This document shows, in pieces, positions 53,655 to 61,187 of a stretch of 64,000 bases of DNA. Position 1 is the stretch's first letter. Each line of letters opens with the position of its first letter. The stretch is from Flavobacterium sp. HBTb2-11-1. Lineage in GTDB: Bacteria; Bacteroidota; Bacteroidia; Flavobacteriales; Flavobacteriaceae. The notes under the pieces are model-generated. The model did not search any database and had not been told where the DNA came from. It saw nothing but the letters and a program-made list of their open reading frames with translations. Position numbers and translations under genes: made by a program. The DNA is taken from the NCBI RefSeq assembly GCF_009826975.1, contig NZ_WUMO01000002.1, forward strand, positions 496,001 to 560,000, in the 5' to 3' direction.

Positions 53655-54050
53655 ATGAACTCAAAAACAACAAAAATTATCTATTGGACAGGCGCAGTAT
53701 TAACTTCTTTATGGTTTGGCGCAAGCGGTTTCTTCGAACTAACAAATAATCCATTAGTTTGGGGAATTACACAGCAATTGGGTTATCCAGCACATTTTAT
53801 TTATATCCTTGGCGTTTTTAAAGTAGCCGGAGTAATTACACTTTTAATTCCGAACAAATTATTGCGATTGAAAGAATGGGTTTTCGCAGGCGTATTTTTC
53901 GACATCATTTTTGCTCTCTTTTCAAAAATAGCCGTTTTAGGTTTTGGTGCTGCGACTGATGCCATTGTAGCCTTTATAATGGTAAGCGTAACTTATGCAA
54001 TGTATAGAAAACTATATACAGCAACTTACGTTCCTTCAGAAATCAATTAA
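53655..54050 (+). CDS. DoxX-like membrane protein
   Basis: A 131-residue membrane protein with four predicted helices (about 8-26, 42-62, 74-92, 98-116). It has the DoxX-like features GASGFFELTNNP and GYPAHFIYILGVFKVAGVI. It is monocistronic with a strong terminator. The promoter carries two direct repeats typical of LytTR regulators, and the LytTR/LytS pair lies just beyond, convergent with it. It is probably an effector of that system. Confidence 0.88.
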   Translation: MNSKTTKIIYWTGAVLTSLWFGASGFFELTNNPLVWGITQQLGYPAHFIYILGVFKVAGVITLLIPNKLLRLKEWVFAGVFFDIIFALFSKIAVLGFGAATDAIVAFIMVSVTYAMYRKLYTATYVPSEIN

Positions 54051-54067
54051 TACAAATTACATTAAAA

Positions 54068-54101
54068 TAAAAATGCCTAATAATTAAACATTAGGCATTT
54101 T
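54068..54101 (+). terminator. Intrinsic terminator after 53655-54050
   Basis: AAAATGCCTAAT / ATTAGGCATTTT hairpin followed by T-rich sequence. Confidence 0.9.
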
Positions 54102-54137
54102 ATTATTTTCTATTTAATCTTTCTTTAATTAATTATC

Positions 54138-54218
54138 ATGAAAAAGATCATCTTAATTCTCTGTTTTATACTTTCAGCTTTGTTCTTTATAAGCTGCTTT
54201 ATGTTTCCTGGATTGTAA
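54138..54218 (+). CDS. Putative 26-residue lipoprotein
   Basis: A short reading frame with the start of a lipoprotein: Lys-Lys, a hydrophobic stretch, then the lipobox-like LFFISC at residues 15-20 and only six residues after the Cys. It lies in the gap between DoxX and the convergent LytTR gene, after the DoxX terminator. Many entericidin-like or signalling lipopeptides have this form, but there is no independent support that it is translated. Confidence 0.4.
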   Translation: MKKIILILCFILSALFFISCFMFPGL

Positions 54219-54264
54219 AATCAAACCAATTAGTTTATCTGAAAAAATGATGAATTAATTGGTT

Positions 54265-55038
54265 TTATCGATTTTCCAGCCAGCTTAAAAATGCCGTTGC
54301 TTTTTCTTTTCCAACCAATAATTTTTCTTCTGTTGGCACACTTAATTTCACAATTATTTTACGCGAAAAATAATGTTCTGCTTCTCGAATTGCCGAAAAA
54401 TTAACCAAATATTGTCTATTGATTCTAAAAAACTGAATTGGCGATAAAAGCTTATAGATTTCGTCTAAAGACTGCGTCAACGGATATTCGTTTTTATCTA
54501 AAGTCATTATTGTCGGAGTTTCGTTTTTGATGAAAAAGAACGCAATATTTTCCGTTAAAACCGTTTGATATTTGTTGTTTTTGAAAACCAAAAAACTGCT
54601 TTTTCCTTTGTTTTCGCCATTTCGCGTTAGCAAATAATCAAAATCGGGCATTGCTTTTTTATTTCTCTGAAAGAAGTTTTTCAGTTCTCCCGCTTTCTTC
54701 AAAGCTTGCGAAATGCTTTCTCTTGAAAAAGGCTTTAAAACATAATCAATTCCGTTTGACTTAAAAGCGTCGATTGCATAATCATCAAAAGCGGTACAGA
54801 AAATAACAGGCGATAAAACCTCAACATTCTTAAAAATCTCAAAACACTGACCGTCTGCCAGCTGAATATCCATAAAAATCAAATCGGGCTGATCGTTTTC
54901 TGAAAGATAATCCACCGCCCCGTCAATGCTTTGTATATACGACAAAATCTGAACATCGGGTCTGATGCTCAGAATTAGCTGGCCAAGAGCTTTGGCTGTT
55001 TTTACTTCATCTTCAATTATTATGATAGTCATAATCAA
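54265..55038 (-). CDS. LytTR-type response regulator (system 2)
   Basis: A 257-residue regulator. Receiver domain with FMDIQL (phospho-acceptor Asp about 57) and LKPFSRES (Lys about 107). LytTR DNA-binding domain at about 150-250 with IQFFRINRQYLVNFSAIREAEHYF. Its start overlaps the kinase gene by about 26 nt; an ATG two codons in is an alternative. LytTR proteins bind two direct repeats one turn-pair apart, and three such operators (period 21) lie in front of 53655, 58603 and 59271, all around this gene. Confidence 0.93.
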   Translation of the reverse strand: MIMTIIIIEDEVKTAKALGQLILSIRPDVQILSYIQSIDGAVDYLSENDQPDLIFMDIQLADGQCFEIFKNVEVLSPVIFCTAFDDYAIDAFKSNGIDYVLKPFSRESISQALKKAGELKNFFQRNKKAMPDFDYLLTRNGENKGKSSFLVFKNNKYQTVLTENIAFFFIKNETPTIMTLDKNEYPLTQSLDEIYKLLSPIQFFRINRQYLVNFSAIREAEHYFSRKIIVKLSVPTEEKLLVGKEKATAFLSWLENR

Positions 55039-56029
55039 GTGGTATTTTTACTTTAAAGGTAGTTTCGTCTTTGTCAATTTCAATTTCTTTATGAATCAGG
55101 TGCATAAAACGTTGGTTGATATTATCTAAACCAACACCTGTAGACACAGTGCCTCTTTTGAGCTGAATCTTATTTTCGACCACTAAAAACTCATTTTCTG
55201 TATAAAGCTTTATTTTGAGCGGTTTATCTAATGAAACGACATTGTGTTTGATGCAGTTTTCAATTAGCAATTGCAATGTAAAAGGCGGAATCGCCGAATC
55301 ATATTGTTTTGGATTAATTTCATTTTCTAAAACAAATCCGTCTTCAAAACGCGCTTTCAGCAGATAAACATACGAATCTAAAATTTGTAGTTCTTCGCTT
55401 AGCGGAATCAAATCCATTTTTCGGCTTTCGAGTGTAAAACGATAAAAATCAGATAGTTTCAAAATAAAATCAGAACTCTGCGGGTCTTGAATATCAACCA
55501 TAGATTTCAGCGTATTCAAACTATTAAACAAAAAATGCGGATTGACCTGCTGTTTCAATAATTCGTATTGAGCTCCTAGATTTACTGCTTTGGTACGTTC
55601 TAGTTCGACTCCCATTTGCTGTGTTTGGTAGTTCTGAAAAAGCAGATGCAAGAACATATACACAATCAAGTTGATTAAAACTCCTCGAAGCTCAAACATG
55701 ATAGGCGCATCCATTTTTGAAACCTGAAACAATTCTTGATGCGCAATTACCAAAATCACCATCAGCACAATCCCTAGAATAACACTCAGCAAAAGTTTCC
55801 AGTTAAACAGACTTTTATTGGCATGGTTAGCAGAAAATTTTGGCAAGCTGTAGATGTTGTAATACCATATAAAAAGGGAAAACAACAGCGTAATCGAAGA
55901 ATTTATAATAAGATCTCCAGGTGTAGAATCGGCATCAAATAATTTGGGTATCGAAGCCATAACTGCCAAGGCAATCGAGCTTCCCCAAATGACTTTGAGC
56001 GAAACCTGAAAACGTTTTTGTTTTTCCAT
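55013..56029 (-). CDS. LytS-type histidine kinase (system 2)
   Basis: A 338-residue membrane kinase. The N-terminal half has about four helices (to about 140), the phospho-acceptor region is LKQQVNPHFLFNSLNTLKSM (His about 165) and the ATPase domain contains LQLLIENCIKHNVV and GVGLDNINQRF. It forms an overlapping pair with the LytTR regulator. TATCTTTG read leftward at 56062-56069 is a good -7 box upstream. Confidence 0.93.
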   Translation of the reverse strand: MEKQKRFQVSLKVIWGSSIALAVMASIPKLFDADSTPGDLIINSSITLLFSLFIWYYNIYSLPKFSANHANKSLFNWKLLLSVILGIVLMVILVIAHQELFQVSKMDAPIMFELRGVLINLIVYMFLHLLFQNYQTQQMGVELERTKAVNLGAQYELLKQQVNPHFLFNSLNTLKSMVDIQDPQSSDFILKLSDFYRFTLESRKMDLIPLSEELQILDSYVYLLKARFEDGFVLENEINPKQYDSAIPPFTLQLLIENCIKHNVVSLDKPLKIKLYTENEFLVVENKIQLKRGTVSTGVGLDNINQRFMHLIHKEIEIDKDETTFKVKIPLDYDYHNN

Positions 56030-56061
56030 AATTGAAGTTTGTTTTTTTGATCTTACTCTGT

Positions 56062-56069
56062 CAAAGATA
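56062..56069 (-). promoter_or_regulatory. -7 promoter box of the LytS/LytTR pair (system 2)
   Basis: Read leftward TATCTTTG matches TAnnTTTG, 33 nt before the kinase ATG. No strong -33 box was seen. Confidence 0.5.
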
Positions 56070-56162
56070 GGTTTATTTTGAAAAATTAAATTAGATTTTT
56101 ACTCTCGCAGATTTTGCAGATTTAGGAGTTTTTTTTTAGAAAACCAACGTTACACATTTAGT

Positions 56163-56266
56163 TTGTCATTTCGACGAAGGAGAAATCTCCACAAGTAACT
56201 CCATACAGAATGTCGCCAATCTTTGTAGAGCTTCTTACGGAGATTTCTCCTTCGTCGAAATGACAA
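56163..56266. repeat. Perfect 28-bp inverted repeat element
   Basis: Arms at 56163-56190 and 56239-56266 are exact reverse complements (TTGTCATTTCGACGAAGGAG onward), spaced by 48 nt. It lies 11 nt downstream of the leftward DUF1223 gene and probably acts as its terminator. I recall similar sequence in other Flavobacterium genomes. Confidence 0.85.
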
Positions 56267-56277
56267 CTAAGGTGACC

Positions 56278-57006
56278 CTAAGCACGTTTCACCCCAAGAA
56301 TAGAACCCGATTTTATATCTTGGACAAACCCAATAATTTCAAAATCTTGCATATTAAAATTCTTAGGCAAAGTGATTGTCAAGTTTCCTTTTGCTACTTT
56401 CAAATCGATAGTTTGCAAACGCTGTACAATTTGGTAATGTGATAAAACGCGATGTGCATTTTCTCCTCGCTTTACATTGCTTTTAGCCGATTTCTGAACT
56501 ACTGCAATAAGCAAATGACTGTTTTTAAAAGTACCATTAATACTGTAATTCAGCGACAATTTATCATTTTGCTGTTTGGTTTCTAAAGACAAATCAACCG
56601 CAGCGGGTTTTGAAAGCGCCAATTTTATTCCGTTTCTAAGACTTGTTTCCTGAGAACCTATATAATCTGTTTTTCCGTTAATGATTACTTGAGGCGTGTA
56701 GATTGGTTCTTTTCCTAGAAATTGAGCGTAATCGTATTGTCTTTTGGTGAAATCAGCATTACTGAAAATATCTTTCCAACCCTGTTTATCCCAATAATCA
56801 ACATGATACGCCAATACATAAACATTCTTATCCTTGTATTCATTTTGAATTTTCCCCAGCAATTCATCCGCTGGCGGACAGCTTGAACAGCCTTCTGAAG
56901 TATATAATTCTAAAAGTGCAAAACCTTTTGAATTGTTTTGGCTGAATATGCTATTTCCAATCAGAAGAAACAGCGAAAAAATCAATATTATTTTTATCCT
57001 TTTCAT
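56278..57006 (-). CDS. DUF1223 secreted thioredoxin-fold protein
   Basis: A 242-residue exported protein (signal peptide about 1-22) with the DUF1223 start LLELYTSEGCSSCPPADELL, giving a CxxC pair in a thioredoxin-like site (about 36-39). The rest includes YHVDYWDKQGWKD and YTPQVIINGKTDYIGS, typical of the family. It probably handles disulfide or metal chemistry outside the cytoplasm. It lies leftward downstream of ohr, separated by a hairpin. I infer it is in the oxidant-stress neighbourhood around the LytTR pair. Confidence 0.9.
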   Translation of the reverse strand: MKRIKIILIFSLFLLIGNSIFSQNNSKGFALLELYTSEGCSSCPPADELLGKIQNEYKDKNVYVLAYHVDYWDKQGWKDIFSNADFTKRQYDYAQFLGKEPIYTPQVIINGKTDYIGSQETSLRNGIKLALSKPAAVDLSLETKQQNDKLSLNYSINGTFKNSHLLIAVVQKSAKSNVKRGENAHRVLSHYQIVQRLQTIDLKVAKGNLTITLPKNFNMQDFEIIGFVQDIKSGSILGVKRA

Positions 57007-57021
57007 AATTTCTATTTAATT

Positions 57022-57054
57022 AAACCTGACAGGTTTTTAAAACCCGTCAGGTTT
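57022..57054 (-). terminator. Hairpin between ohr and DUF1223 genes
   Basis: AAACCTGACAGGTTT / AACCCGTCAGGTTT stem-loop, likely terminating ohr leftward. It is also of a common flavobacterial repeat type. Confidence 0.7.
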
Positions 57055-57076
57055 GTTAAGAGTAGAGTTTTCGCGT

Positions 57077-57100
57077 CAACTCATAACTCATAATTCATAA
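57077..57100. repeat. Short heptamer array (CATAACT)
   Basis: Three to four units, same as at 2677 and 40485. Confidence 0.5.
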
Positions 57101-57113
57101 TTTAAAATTCTTT

Positions 57114-57524
57114 TTAAAGAATATTAATCTCAACGTTTATATTTCCTCTAGTTGCTTTAGAATACGGACAAGTCTGATGCGCTTGAGCTGCCAAAGCTTC
57201 TGCAGTTTGAACATCAATTCCCGGAAGGCTGATATTTAATCTTGCCTGAAGAGAATATTCACCTTCGGTTACACATAAATCAACCTCAGCGTCTACCGAA
57301 GTTTCAGCTGGAAGTCTAACTCCCAGTTTAGAAGCAGCAATTCCAAGTGCTCCAATAAAACAAGCCGACCATCCTGCCGCAAATAACTGTTCTGGATTTG
57401 TTCCCGGACGTGAAGATCCTGGTGTGCTTAATTTGATATTCAATTGTTCATCTGAACTTTGAGAAGCTCCTTCTCTACCCCCTGTTGTGTGTGTTTTTCC
57501 TGTGTATAAAATTTTTGTTTCCAT
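57114..57524 (-). CDS. ohr: Organic hydroperoxide resistance protein (Ohr/OsmC)
   Basis: A 136-residue Ohr. The start at 57524 (METKILYTGKTHTTGGREG) fits the family; a longer frame from 57605 adds 27 residues with no match. The two redox cysteines are present: Cys55 in GWSACF and Cys119 in HQTCPYSKATRGN. It reduces organic hydroperoxides with lipoylated partners. It is leftward, 92 nt after the epoxide-hydrolase-like gene, so it may share its LytTR-type promoter. Confidence 0.93.
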   Translation of the reverse strand: METKILYTGKTHTTGGREGASQSSDEQLNIKLSTPGSSRPGTNPEQLFAAGWSACFIGALGIAASKLGVRLPAETSVDAEVDLCVTEGEYSLQARLNISLPGIDVQTAEALAAQAHQTCPYSKATRGNINVEINIL

Positions 57525-57616
57525 GATTTTCTTGTGTAAAATGTTATTTGTAAAAAGTGAAATGTTTATTGATATTGCTTTTTGATTTGGAATTTGGAAT
57601 TTCAAAAAATTGGAAT

Positions 57617-58603
57617 TTATTTAGATACATCAATTATCGCTTGTGCAAACGCCTTTGGATCTTCTTGCGGAACGTTGTGTCCAATTCCTTTTAAAATTCT
57701 GTGCTCGTATTTTCCTTTGAATTTGTTTGCGTACGCTTTTCCATCCGCGAAAGCGCCATCAAAATCACTTCCAATTGTAATGGTTGGAACTTTGATCTCT
57801 GGTTTTGCTGCTAAACGTTTTTCTAAAGCATCGTATTTAGATTCTCCTGCTTCTAGAGATTGTCTCCATCTGTAATTATGGATCACAATCGCTACGTGAT
57901 CTGGATTATCAAAAGATTGAGCCGTTTGATCATAAGTTGCTTTGTCGAAGTTCCATAACGGAGAAGCGATTTTCCAGATTAGTTTGTTGAAATCGTAAGT
58001 ATTTTGTGTGTAACCTTGTTTTCCTCTTTCGGTTGCGAAATAATATTGGTACCACCATCCTAATTCGGCTGTTGGAGGAAGCGGTTTTAAGTTTGCTTCT
58101 AAATTCACCACCAAATAACCGCTTACCGAAACCAAACCTTTTACACGTTCTGGCCAAAGTGCTGACATTACAACTGCTGTTCTTGCTCCCCAATCGAAAC
58201 CGCCTATTACAGCTTTATCGATTTTTAACGCATCCATAAAAGCGATAATATCACTTGCTAAAGCTGCCTGCTGACCATTTCTAAAAGTGTCTTTCGAAAG
58301 GAAGGTTGTTGTCCCGAATCCACGCAAATATGGCGTGAAAACGTGGTATCCTTTTGCGACCAAAATCGGAACCACTTCGTTATAACTATGAATATCGTAC
58401 GGCCAGCCGTGAAGCAAGATTACTGACGTTCCGTTTGACGGACCTGCTTCGGTATAACCCACGTTTAATAATCCGGCGTTGATTTGTTTCAAGGTTCCTA
58501 AAGAACTGTTTACTTCAATTGTTTTTTGATTTGAAGTTTGTGCTTGAGTAAAAGCTGCATTCATAAAAAGAATAGCGATTAGAATATTGGATAGTGTTTT
58601 CAT
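57617..58603 (-). CDS. Secreted epoxide-hydrolase-like alpha/beta hydrolase
   Basis: A 328-residue exported hydrolase (signal peptide ending near FTQAQ, residue 22). The nucleophile elbow GFDWGA has Asp137, so it belongs with epoxide hydrolases and haloalkane dehalogenases rather than esterases. HGWPYDIHSY provides the oxyanion region, the acid is in GSDFDG and the His in GIGHNVPQEDP. It is probably first of a leftward unit with ohr. Its promoter has direct repeats with a period of 21 and a perfect TACCTTTG -7 box. Confidence 0.9.
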   Translation of the reverse strand: MKTLSNILIAILFMNAAFTQAQTSNQKTIEVNSSLGTLKQINAGLLNVGYTEAGPSNGTSVILLHGWPYDIHSYNEVVPILVAKGYHVFTPYLRGFGTTTFLSKDTFRNGQQAALASDIIAFMDALKIDKAVIGGFDWGARTAVVMSALWPERVKGLVSVSGYLVVNLEANLKPLPPTAELGWWYQYYFATERGKQGYTQNTYDFNKLIWKIASPLWNFDKATYDQTAQSFDNPDHVAIVIHNYRWRQSLEAGESKYDALEKRLAAKPEIKVPTITIGSDFDGAFADGKAYANKFKGKYEHRILKGIGHNVPQEDPKAFAQAIIDVSK

Positions 58604-58647
58604 AATTTTTATTTTTTGATTAGTTGATTATCAGTTAATTTCTTCGT

Positions 58648-58721
58648 CAAAGGTATTTTGACAATGCTTGTTTTAAAAGGTAAAAAAAGGTGAAGTGGAC
58701 AAAGTTGGGGTTGAAGTGGAC
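58648..58721 (-). promoter_or_regulatory. LytTR-type direct repeats and -7 box for 58603
   Basis: Read leftward: GTCCACTTCA beginning at 58721 and again at 58700 (period 21), then TACCTTTG with its TTTG at 58651. The proximal repeat is 49 nt from the TTTG, exactly as in the two sister promoters. Confidence 0.75.
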
Positions 58722-58732
58722 AGGCGTTTCTT

Positions 58733-58843
58733 TTGCCACGAAGGCACTAAGACACTAAGTTTTTTTTAAGAATGCTTTTAAGATAAATCCTTTGCGGACT
58801 TTGTGATATAATAAATCTTCGCGACTTTGCACCTTCGTGGCAA
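58733..58843. repeat. Palindromic intergenic element with TTGCCACGAAGG arms
   Basis: TTGCCACGAAGG (58733) and CCTTCGTGGCAA (58832) are perfect inverted arms, with degraded TAAGACAC / TTTGCGGAC modules within. It lies at the 3' end of the cupin gene, next to the LytTR-type operator of 58603. Confidence 0.7.
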
Positions 58844-58860
58844 CAACCTGAAACTTGAAA

Positions 58861-59271
58861 CTATTTCTTCATAGTTAAAATAGGTTTTCCTTTTTCTACG
58901 ATATAAGTTGCCAGTTCCGATGCTTTGGCATTTGTATTATTTTTAGCAGAATGAACTACTCCTGCCGGAATAAAAAGCACTTCTCCTGCTTTTAGTGTCA
59001 CTGGTTTTTCACCTTCAATTTGATATTCTAGTGAACCTTCAACAACGTAAATGACTTCTTCGCCGGGGTGAGAATGTTTTCCGAAAGCTGAATGCGCTTC
59101 AAAATCGATTCTTGCTTGAACCATTTCTTTTCCTGGAGTGCTTAGATCATGTTTTTGCAAATCGATGCGTTTTACTCCTTGTGCTGCAAGCTGATTCGGA
59201 ACCAAAAAAGCAATGATTCCTAAAACTATAATTGCGATTATAACCCATGTTTTTTGTTTTTTCGTTTCCAT
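58861..59271 (-). CDS. Membrane-anchored cupin protein
   Basis: A 136-residue protein with an N-terminal anchor or signal helix (about 8-25) and a cupin_2 barrel: HSAFGKHSHPGEEVIYVVEGSLEYQIEGE with the metal-binding His-x-His and Glu, then AGEVLFIPAGVVHSAKNNT with the second His. It probably binds a divalent metal in the periplasm. It is the only gene of its unit; the promoter at 59315-59388 has the LytTR-type direct repeats. Confidence 0.9.
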   Translation of the reverse strand: METKKQKTWVIIAIIVLGIIAFLVPNQLAAQGVKRIDLQKHDLSTPGKEMVQARIDFEAHSAFGKHSHPGEEVIYVVEGSLEYQIEGEKPVTLKAGEVLFIPAGVVHSAKNNTNAKASELATYIVEKGKPILTMKK

Positions 59272-59314
59272 AACTTGTGATTTAGATTATTTGTTTTTCT
59301 GTTAATTTCTTTGT

Positions 59315-59388
59315 CAAAAGTATTTCGATAACCCTTCTTACAAAATCAGAAAATAGGTGAAATGGACAAACTTCAGGGTGAAATGGAC
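59315..59388 (-). promoter_or_regulatory. LytTR-type direct repeats and -7 box for 59271
   Basis: Read leftward: GTCCATTTCA at 59388 and 59367 (period 21), then TACTTTTG with TTTG starting at 59318, again 49 nt from the proximal repeat. A TTTTG 18 nt before the -7 box may be a -33 element. Confidence 0.75.
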
Positions 59389-59430
59389 AGGCTGTAAGTT
59401 GTGAATTGTGAGATGTGAAATGAGAGGGAT

Positions 59431-59625
59431 TTTTACCGCAATCCCGATGGCTATCGGGAGCAAGGATTTTTAATTATAGGACTTTGTAAAAGCGCAAAGA
59501 ACACAAAGCTTTGCCTTTATTTCTTTTTGCCACTGATTAAAAGGATTAAAAAGGATTTGATAACCTTTATTAACCGAAGCTTTATGGACATTATGTAAAT
59601 CTGAGCGCTCTTTAAGGTTAAAATA
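59431..59625. repeat. Palindromic repeat block
   Basis: ACCGCAATCCCGATGGCTATCGGGAG-type left end, with degraded GCAAAG modules and a GAGCGCTCTTTAAGG right end, related to 53165-53530. It fills most of the gap 59389-59692. Confidence 0.6.
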
Positions 59626-59633
59626 AAAATAAA

Positions 59634-59669
59634 AAATCAGGCATAGTATGTTATTACTATCCTGATTTA
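59634..59669 (-). terminator. Intrinsic terminator of 59693-60949
   Basis: AAATCAGG / CCTGATTT outer stem with ATAGT / ACTAT inner pairs. Confidence 0.75.
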
Positions 59670-59692
59670 TATGAATTGTTTTGTGGCTAATT

Positions 59693-60949
59693 CTAATTCT
59701 CTAATTTCAAATAATTGCCATCAAAACTAATCACGACCTTTTCAAATTGGCCGAGAACATCCTGACCGATATTCCCATAGTTTACTTCGCCATAAACGCC
59801 ATAATCCTTTGGAGCAATTTCCATTTTTGGAAGCTGAATTGTTTTATTTCCGAGTGATATTGGCTGATCTTTTAAAACCAAAACTTCAGTCGAAACAACT
59901 TCTGCACCTGCACTAGAAGATTTTGTCGTTTCTAAAGTGCCTATAGAATCAAGATCGGTTTTGAATGTATCATAAAATGCTTTATTAAACAAACTTACTT
60001 TTGCGCCGCTGTCAAAATTAAAAGGCAGTGTTTTGCTTTTATACTTCAACATTACAATTGCTCTGAGTTCGTCTACAAACAAGTTCTTTTCGTTTGTTAC
60101 TGATTCCAATTCTTTAGAAAATGTCAGTTTATCTTTTTCTATGGTAATTGTTCCTAATTCTTTTATTATGGGAAAACCAATAATTCCGTTAATTACATAC
60201 GCTACATCTGCAAAAGTAAAAGCCTTATCGGGATATACTAAAAAAACCGCGTTATGAATTTTCAGTTCTCCTAAATTAATCTCCGACGCAACACCAATAC
60301 GGACTTTATTTTTCTGCCCTGTAAAACTCTCCACCGAAATATTCTGGTCTGGCAAAATTTTTACTCCCATTTTTTTCGCTATGCTTTCTGTAATACAGCT
60401 AATTCCCGCTCCAGTATCAAAAACAAAATAAGCCAATGTGTCTTTTGCTTTCACTTCTGTCGTAATTAAACCCGCTTTGTCTTTTATGGCAGCAACCGTA
60501 ATTTTAGTAAACTTATCTATAGATTGTGGCCTAGTACCTCTAAGCATCTTCCAAATTTGCTGCGTGTTTATTTCATCCTGAAGTTCTTCTTTGGTAAAAC
60601 GCTGCTGAAATTTCATCGTTAAAACTTTAGAAGCCATATAAGCCGAATTGTAGCTAAAAAGTTTGATGTAGTTATCATCTTTCAATTTGGCAAATTCGTA
60701 CGTATTTATAAGTTCATTGTTTTTTAAACTATCTAAATACTGATTTGATAACTTTGGCTTGTTACACACATTGGAATATAATCCTTTATAGAAATAATAA
60801 TCTTTACCCTTTTCTTTGCTGTTAAGACTATCCATTTTAGCAAACTGATGCTGTTTACTCAGTTGTTTTAAAATAGAATCCGATTTTGTCTGCCCTAATA
60901 GTATTTGCACCGCAAACAAAAGGCCAAGTAAAAGTTTATTAGAATTCAT
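59693..60949 (-). CDS. Secreted aspartic protease-like protein with two DxGA motifs
   Basis: A 418-residue exported protein (signal peptide about 1-19, LLGQ). It has two retropepsin-like cores in one chain: FDTGAGISCI with Asp178 and FDSGAKVSL with Asp313, each followed by the hydrophobic G-motif expected of the fold (IIGFPIIKELG near 256-266, and IGQDVLGQFEKV near the C-terminus). This is a pepsin-like bilobed arrangement made from two retroviral-type halves. An N-terminal helical region (about 30-140) precedes them. It is monocistronic and its substrates are unknown. Confidence 0.87.
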   Translation of the reverse strand: MNSNKLLLGLLFAVQILLGQTKSDSILKQLSKQHQFAKMDSLNSKEKGKDYYFYKGLYSNVCNKPKLSNQYLDSLKNNELINTYEFAKLKDDNYIKLFSYNSAYMASKVLTMKFQQRFTKEELQDEINTQQIWKMLRGTRPQSIDKFTKITVAAIKDKAGLITTEVKAKDTLAYFVFDTGAGISCITESIAKKMGVKILPDQNISVESFTGQKNKVRIGVASEINLGELKIHNAVFLVYPDKAFTFADVAYVINGIIGFPIIKELGTITIEKDKLTFSKELESVTNEKNLFVDELRAIVMLKYKSKTLPFNFDSGAKVSLFNKAFYDTFKTDLDSIGTLETTKSSSAGAEVVSTEVLVLKDQPISLGNKTIQLPKMEIAPKDYGVYGEVNYGNIGQDVLGQFEKVVISFDGNYLKLEN

Positions 60950-61087
60950 TTATCTGATTTTTTGAATGTTAAATATAAAGAAAATTCAAAAAAAATAAAA
61001 TTCCAAATTCCAATTCCTTGTCTTGGAATTTGGACCCAAGCGATAGCCAACAGATGAAGTAATTTCAAAAATTAGAATTTAAAAAAA

Positions 61088-61123
61088 AATCAGGATTAGT
61101 ATTTTACCACCATCCTGATTTTT
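61088..61123 (-). terminator. Intrinsic terminator of 61188-63713
   Basis: AAATCAGGAT / ATCCTGATTT hairpin. Read leftward it is followed by many T residues. Confidence 0.8.
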
Positions 61124-61187
61124 CTGAATTATAACTAACTTTTTTTTAACTTCAACTTTTGACTTTCAAATTTTGACTTTCGATTTT

